DNA of 64,000 nt from Trematomus loennbergii (lineage: Eukaryota; Chordata; Actinopteri; Perciformes; Nototheniidae): the NCBI GenBank assembly GCA_012861695.1, contig JAAOOA010000090.1:319501-383500 (forward strand), read 5' to 3'. Both the position numbers and the translations under genes were made by a program. Within the stretch, counting starts at the first letter, position 1; every line of letters begins with the position of its first letter. A model generated the notes under the pieces. That model did not search any database, was not told the DNA's origin, and worked only from the letters and a program-made list of their open reading frames with translations. This document shows positions 60,732 through 64,000 of the stretch, piece after piece.

Positions 60732-61840
60732 TTTATTAATTAAAATCATACAAAGTCTAACTTGTATTTCCCACTGCTAAATCACATATTTAGGCTGACT
60801 ATTTTTAAAAGTGTGGTTGATATAAAAGTTACATTTTTCTAACCCTAACCCTTGTATGATAAAACCAAAGGTAGCTGACTTTGTGAAGAGCAGAGGGTCG
60901 GGGTAAGTTATAACGCTTCTTCCAACAGAGACACACCAAATGCAGATATTTCATGATAAAAACATCCTAAAATGACACCCTCTGTATCTTCACATTCATC
61001 TCAACAGCCAAGCAATATGCAGTGGCTTGGTTTTGTATTTCTTAAAATCTATATTCCTCTTTCTCTTTACTCAACTCATCCTTTGTTATAACAGAAAGAG
61101 GTTTACTTCTGTGTTCCTCAGACAGTAGCTGTATCCCTAAACTGCTCCATGCACTGTTTCATGTTGCCTCTGTTTGAAGTCAAGGTGGGGGTCACAATAC
61201 ATCCCAGTTTCTGATGAAACCCAATCTGCAGAGTCTTCAGGCGGCTTGTTTTCATCAGCTGTGGTTTCCAATCACAGCGAGGCTTTAAGGAGCTCCTGCT
61301 GCTTCCTCTGTTGTTTTTTGGGGGTTGACATGAACACCCCCCCGCCCCTCCTCTTGTCTTTGCCCCCTGCTCCCGGGGGGGGACAGTGTATTTAGACTGG
61401 AGGACAGCCTGCTGGGTCTGGCTGCAGGATTTACTCACCTGAAGGGGCTCTGCTTTGATAAACACAGCAGCTCCTTCTGCTTTCTAATCAAATAAACCTG
61501 CTGCCCTGCACAGTGACATCTCCACATACCTCTGTGTTTCACAGTGAGTAATGGAGGCCTTACAGCAGGGCAAGGAGGGAAGAAATGACAAAGACAAAAC
61601 GTCCAAACAAAGACAAAGACAGGAGCATCAGGACTGTTAGATGTACTAAAATAATGTGAGCTACAGCTCCTAGAACTAAAATAAATATTATTTAAGTAAT
61701 TGATATCCAAAACTGTACATGAAGCCAAACACATACATACTACATTGTTGACAAAAGAGAGACCGTACTGCAGCATGATGCTCTTATAAATAACATTTAC
61801 TGTATAATGCACAAGCTAAGCTCCACCTGCTGCTAAAAGT
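60732..61840. other. lmx1b large intron: no recognised gene
   Basis: The 61,110-61,480 part is GC-rich with C and G runs and has open frames on both strands (up to 115 codons) that show no known domain. Confidence 0.3.
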
Positions 61841-62680
61841 CAGAGGCGGCAGAAGTACTCAGATCTTGTACTTGAGTAAAAGTAGAAGTACTCAGATCTT
61901 GTACTTGAGTAAAAGTAGAAGTACTCAGATCTTGTACTTGAGTAAAAGTAGAAGTACTCAGATCTTGTACTTGAGTAAAAGTAGAAGTACTCAGATCTTG
62001 TACTTGAGTAAAAGTAGAAGTACTCAGATCTTGTACTTGAGTAAAAGTAGAAGTACTCAGATCTTGTACTTGAGTAAAAGTAGAAGTACTCAGATCTTGT
62101 ACTTGAGTAAAAGTAGAAGTACTCAGATCTTGTACTTGAGTAAAAGTAGAAGTACTCAGATCTTGTACTTGAGTAAAAGTAGAAGTACCAGAGTGTAGGA
62201 ATACTCTGTTACAGTAAAAGTACTGCATTCAAAATGTTCCTCAAGTGAAAGTAGAAAAGTATTATCATCAAAATATAGTTAAAGTAGCGACAGTAAAAGT
62301 AGTCATTGTGCAGATTGGTCCATTTCAGATTAATATATATGATATGTTTTATAATGATTGATCATGAAAGTGTTCTCAAAGCTGGTAAAGGTGCAGCTAG
62401 TTTGAATGACTTTGTATACTGCAGGGGAGCTTGTGAATTTACTCCAGGTGGAACTAAAGTCTGATTTAACACTTGATTATATTTCACATCATTCATCCAC
62501 ATCTGTAAAGTAACTAAAGGATTAAATACATGTAGTGGAGGGAAAGTACACGATGTACCTCTGAATTGTAGTGGAGTAAAAGTACTAAGTATAACATGGA
62601 AATACTCAAGTAAAGTACAAGACAAAATTGTACTTAAGTACAGTAATTGAGTAAATGTACTTACTTCCCGCCTCTGCTTA
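61840..62680 (+). mobile_element. Family A element, complete, with 10 identical units
   Basis: The array is followed by the full body and a TACTTAAGTACAGTAATTGA ... CTTCCCGCCTCTG end. GTCAGAGGCGGCAGAAGTAC at the left mirrors TACTTCCCGCCTCTG at the right, giving the element's inverted ends. Confidence 0.87.
61853..62185 (+). repeat. 33-bp minisatellite, 10 perfect units
   Basis: Ten consecutive units of GATCTTGTACTTGAGTAAAA then GTAGAAGTACTCA without a mismatch. False frames LSKSRSTQILY (forward) and STFTQVQDLST (reverse) result. Confidence 0.95.
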
Positions 62681-62689
62681 AAGAAAAGT

Positions 62690-64000
62690 TCCCAATAGGG
62701 AGAAATAATGCCTGGTGATAAAATTGTCAAATCATCTTTTAGGTTTGTTTTTATGAGTTGATATAAATGTGAGTGATTGTTATTTGGAGGATGTGCTCTC
62801 ATATGGGTCAGAGGCCACTGAATTGAGAAAGGCAGACTTTGTGATATCAGGAGATATTGTGTTGATGTTGATGTTGGATGAATTTAATATTGTTTCGTGA
62901 TGAAGCGTGTGACTTACAGCCGTAAAGACAGAGCCCGCTCGGACTGAAGAGCTCTGATTAAACCCTCCATGTCTCCTTTTATTGCTGCTTTAGCAACGTG
63001 TCTCTCCCTGCAACAATTACAGCCTCAGTATCAAACATAGAGGAGGTAACCTGTGTCAGCCTGTTCAGATTTGGAGTGCATTTCTTTGTCTATTTTCATT
63101 GTTAAAATGCGTGCAATTCTGTGTGTTGTATTTAAATCTATTGCATCTGGTTGCTTTTCATTAAAGAAATGAAACAGACTACTGACTGAACATATACCAG
63201 TCTGTGAAAATCCATCAAAATATGTTTCTATATGGTTTCCTATAGTCAAAATGTTCCTGTTTTTAACAAAAAAATAAGGTTTAATTTTGTGTAAATGAGG
63301 TCTATTGACCATAAATGGATAAAAGATCATTAAAACTTGTGCTTATGAGTTGAAATAAGCTGGTTTTAAAAGGTGTAACCCAGATTTGAGGTATGATTAT
63401 GCTTTATAAACAGACAAAACCAGGACAAACATTGCACAGTAAGACAACACAAAGGTTACATTTGTGCATCTGTTTGTTTTTGCTGAAAGTCTGAGCCATG
63501 GATGTGTCTGCGGTGCCATGTTTTGAGATGCATGTGGCCCATTGTAGTGAGAAAGACCCCCAGCATGCAGCAGTGAGTGTGTGAAGATCTGGTGCCGGAC
63601 AAAGGCTGCTGAAGAGAAGCAGACAGACGCCCAGCAGAGAGAGGATCTGACTGTCTGCAAAACCCTGCAGACAACAGGACCACCCAGCTCTGAGCACACT
63701 GTAACACTGGTGAGCAAATCAAACACACCCCCACGTCTCTCATGTTCTCTTCGCACCCTATCACTTGACTTATTCCTGAGATATGCGCCGTATCGTACAG
63801 CAACAGTAGCAGGGAAATGCTTCAAGGTGCATCAAAACCTCCTGTCGTCTTCAAGTGAAATCAGACCGATTTAGTGCTTTGATCAATGGTAAATATTGTG
63901 TTTTACATCTGATTGATTCAAGGCCTTATGATATCCTCCACAGTAAGCATTTGAACAATTACTGATCAAATCAAATCAAAATGTATTATAGCCCCAAATC
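62690..64000. other. lmx1b large intron: no recognised gene
   Basis: Overlapping frames at 63,400-63,870 on both strands (97-142 codons) show no known domain and no paired splice sites. No LIM1-type exon was found up to the right edge. Confidence 0.3.

Noticed and set aside
61118..61812. 115- and 125-codon frames on the minus strand near 61.1-61.8 kb
   Set aside because: GC-rich low-complexity sequence with frames on both strands, no domain and no splice partners.
62880..63874. Search for the lmx1b LIM1 exon at the right end
   Set aside because: No minus-strand text resembling the LIM1 zinc ligands or the CKQDYQQ end was found; the exon probably lies beyond 64,000.

Overview
The window is a stretch of teleost (ray-finned fish) nuclear genome. 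Three vertebrate genes with GT-AG introns can be read, all on the minus strand. Between and inside them lie fish-type tRNA-derived SINEs, LINE tails, many short inverted-repeat (MITE-like) elements, long CA/GT microsatellites and many minisatellites. No bacterial, organellar or CRISPR features are present.

Layout. 1-7,005: psmb7 (proteasome subunit beta-2), seven exons readable and uninterrupted, with the last exon off the left edge. 7,006-11,151: transposon-derived spacer. 11,152-17,018: an NR5A-family nuclear receptor (nr5a1/SF-1-like), seven coding exons, with a 2-base frame break in the ligand-binding domain and an unresolved splice donor in the hinge exon. 17,019-33,166: about 16 kb of spacer with repeats and an L2-type LINE fragment. 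33,167-40,051: lmx1b (LIM-homeodomain factor), exons for LIM2, homeodomain and C-terminus, with two single-base frame breaks. The LIM1 and N-terminal exons are not seen and should lie beyond the right edge, so 40,052-64,000 is probably the large lmx1b intron. In human, PSMB7, NR5A1 and LMX1B all lie in 9q33.3, so this looks like one copy of that block after the teleost genome duplication. The three genes are not a pathway: psmb7 is housekeeping, the NR5A gene is a steroidogenic/gonadal-type regulator, and lmx1b patterns limb, kidney and brain.

Most unusual: (1) The psmb7 exon-3 end together with its splice donor has been amplified into about 28 tandem 32-bp units that fill the intron with decoy 5' splice sites. 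(2) At least five non-autonomous element families or repeats carry internal tandem arrays. Copies of one family in this window differ from 1 to about 23 units, and one 33-bp array is perfectly homogeneous. (3) A 2.7-kb array of a 14-bp unit sits in the lmx1b intron. (4) Small frame-breaking deletions occur in two otherwise well-kept transcription-factor genes. Residual assembly indels are the leading explanation, but real loss has to be excluded.

Limits: exon borders were placed by eye from splice consensus, reading frame and recalled family sequences. No alignment, transcript or repeat-library search was run. Element boundaries are approximate unless a duplication or inverted end is stated.
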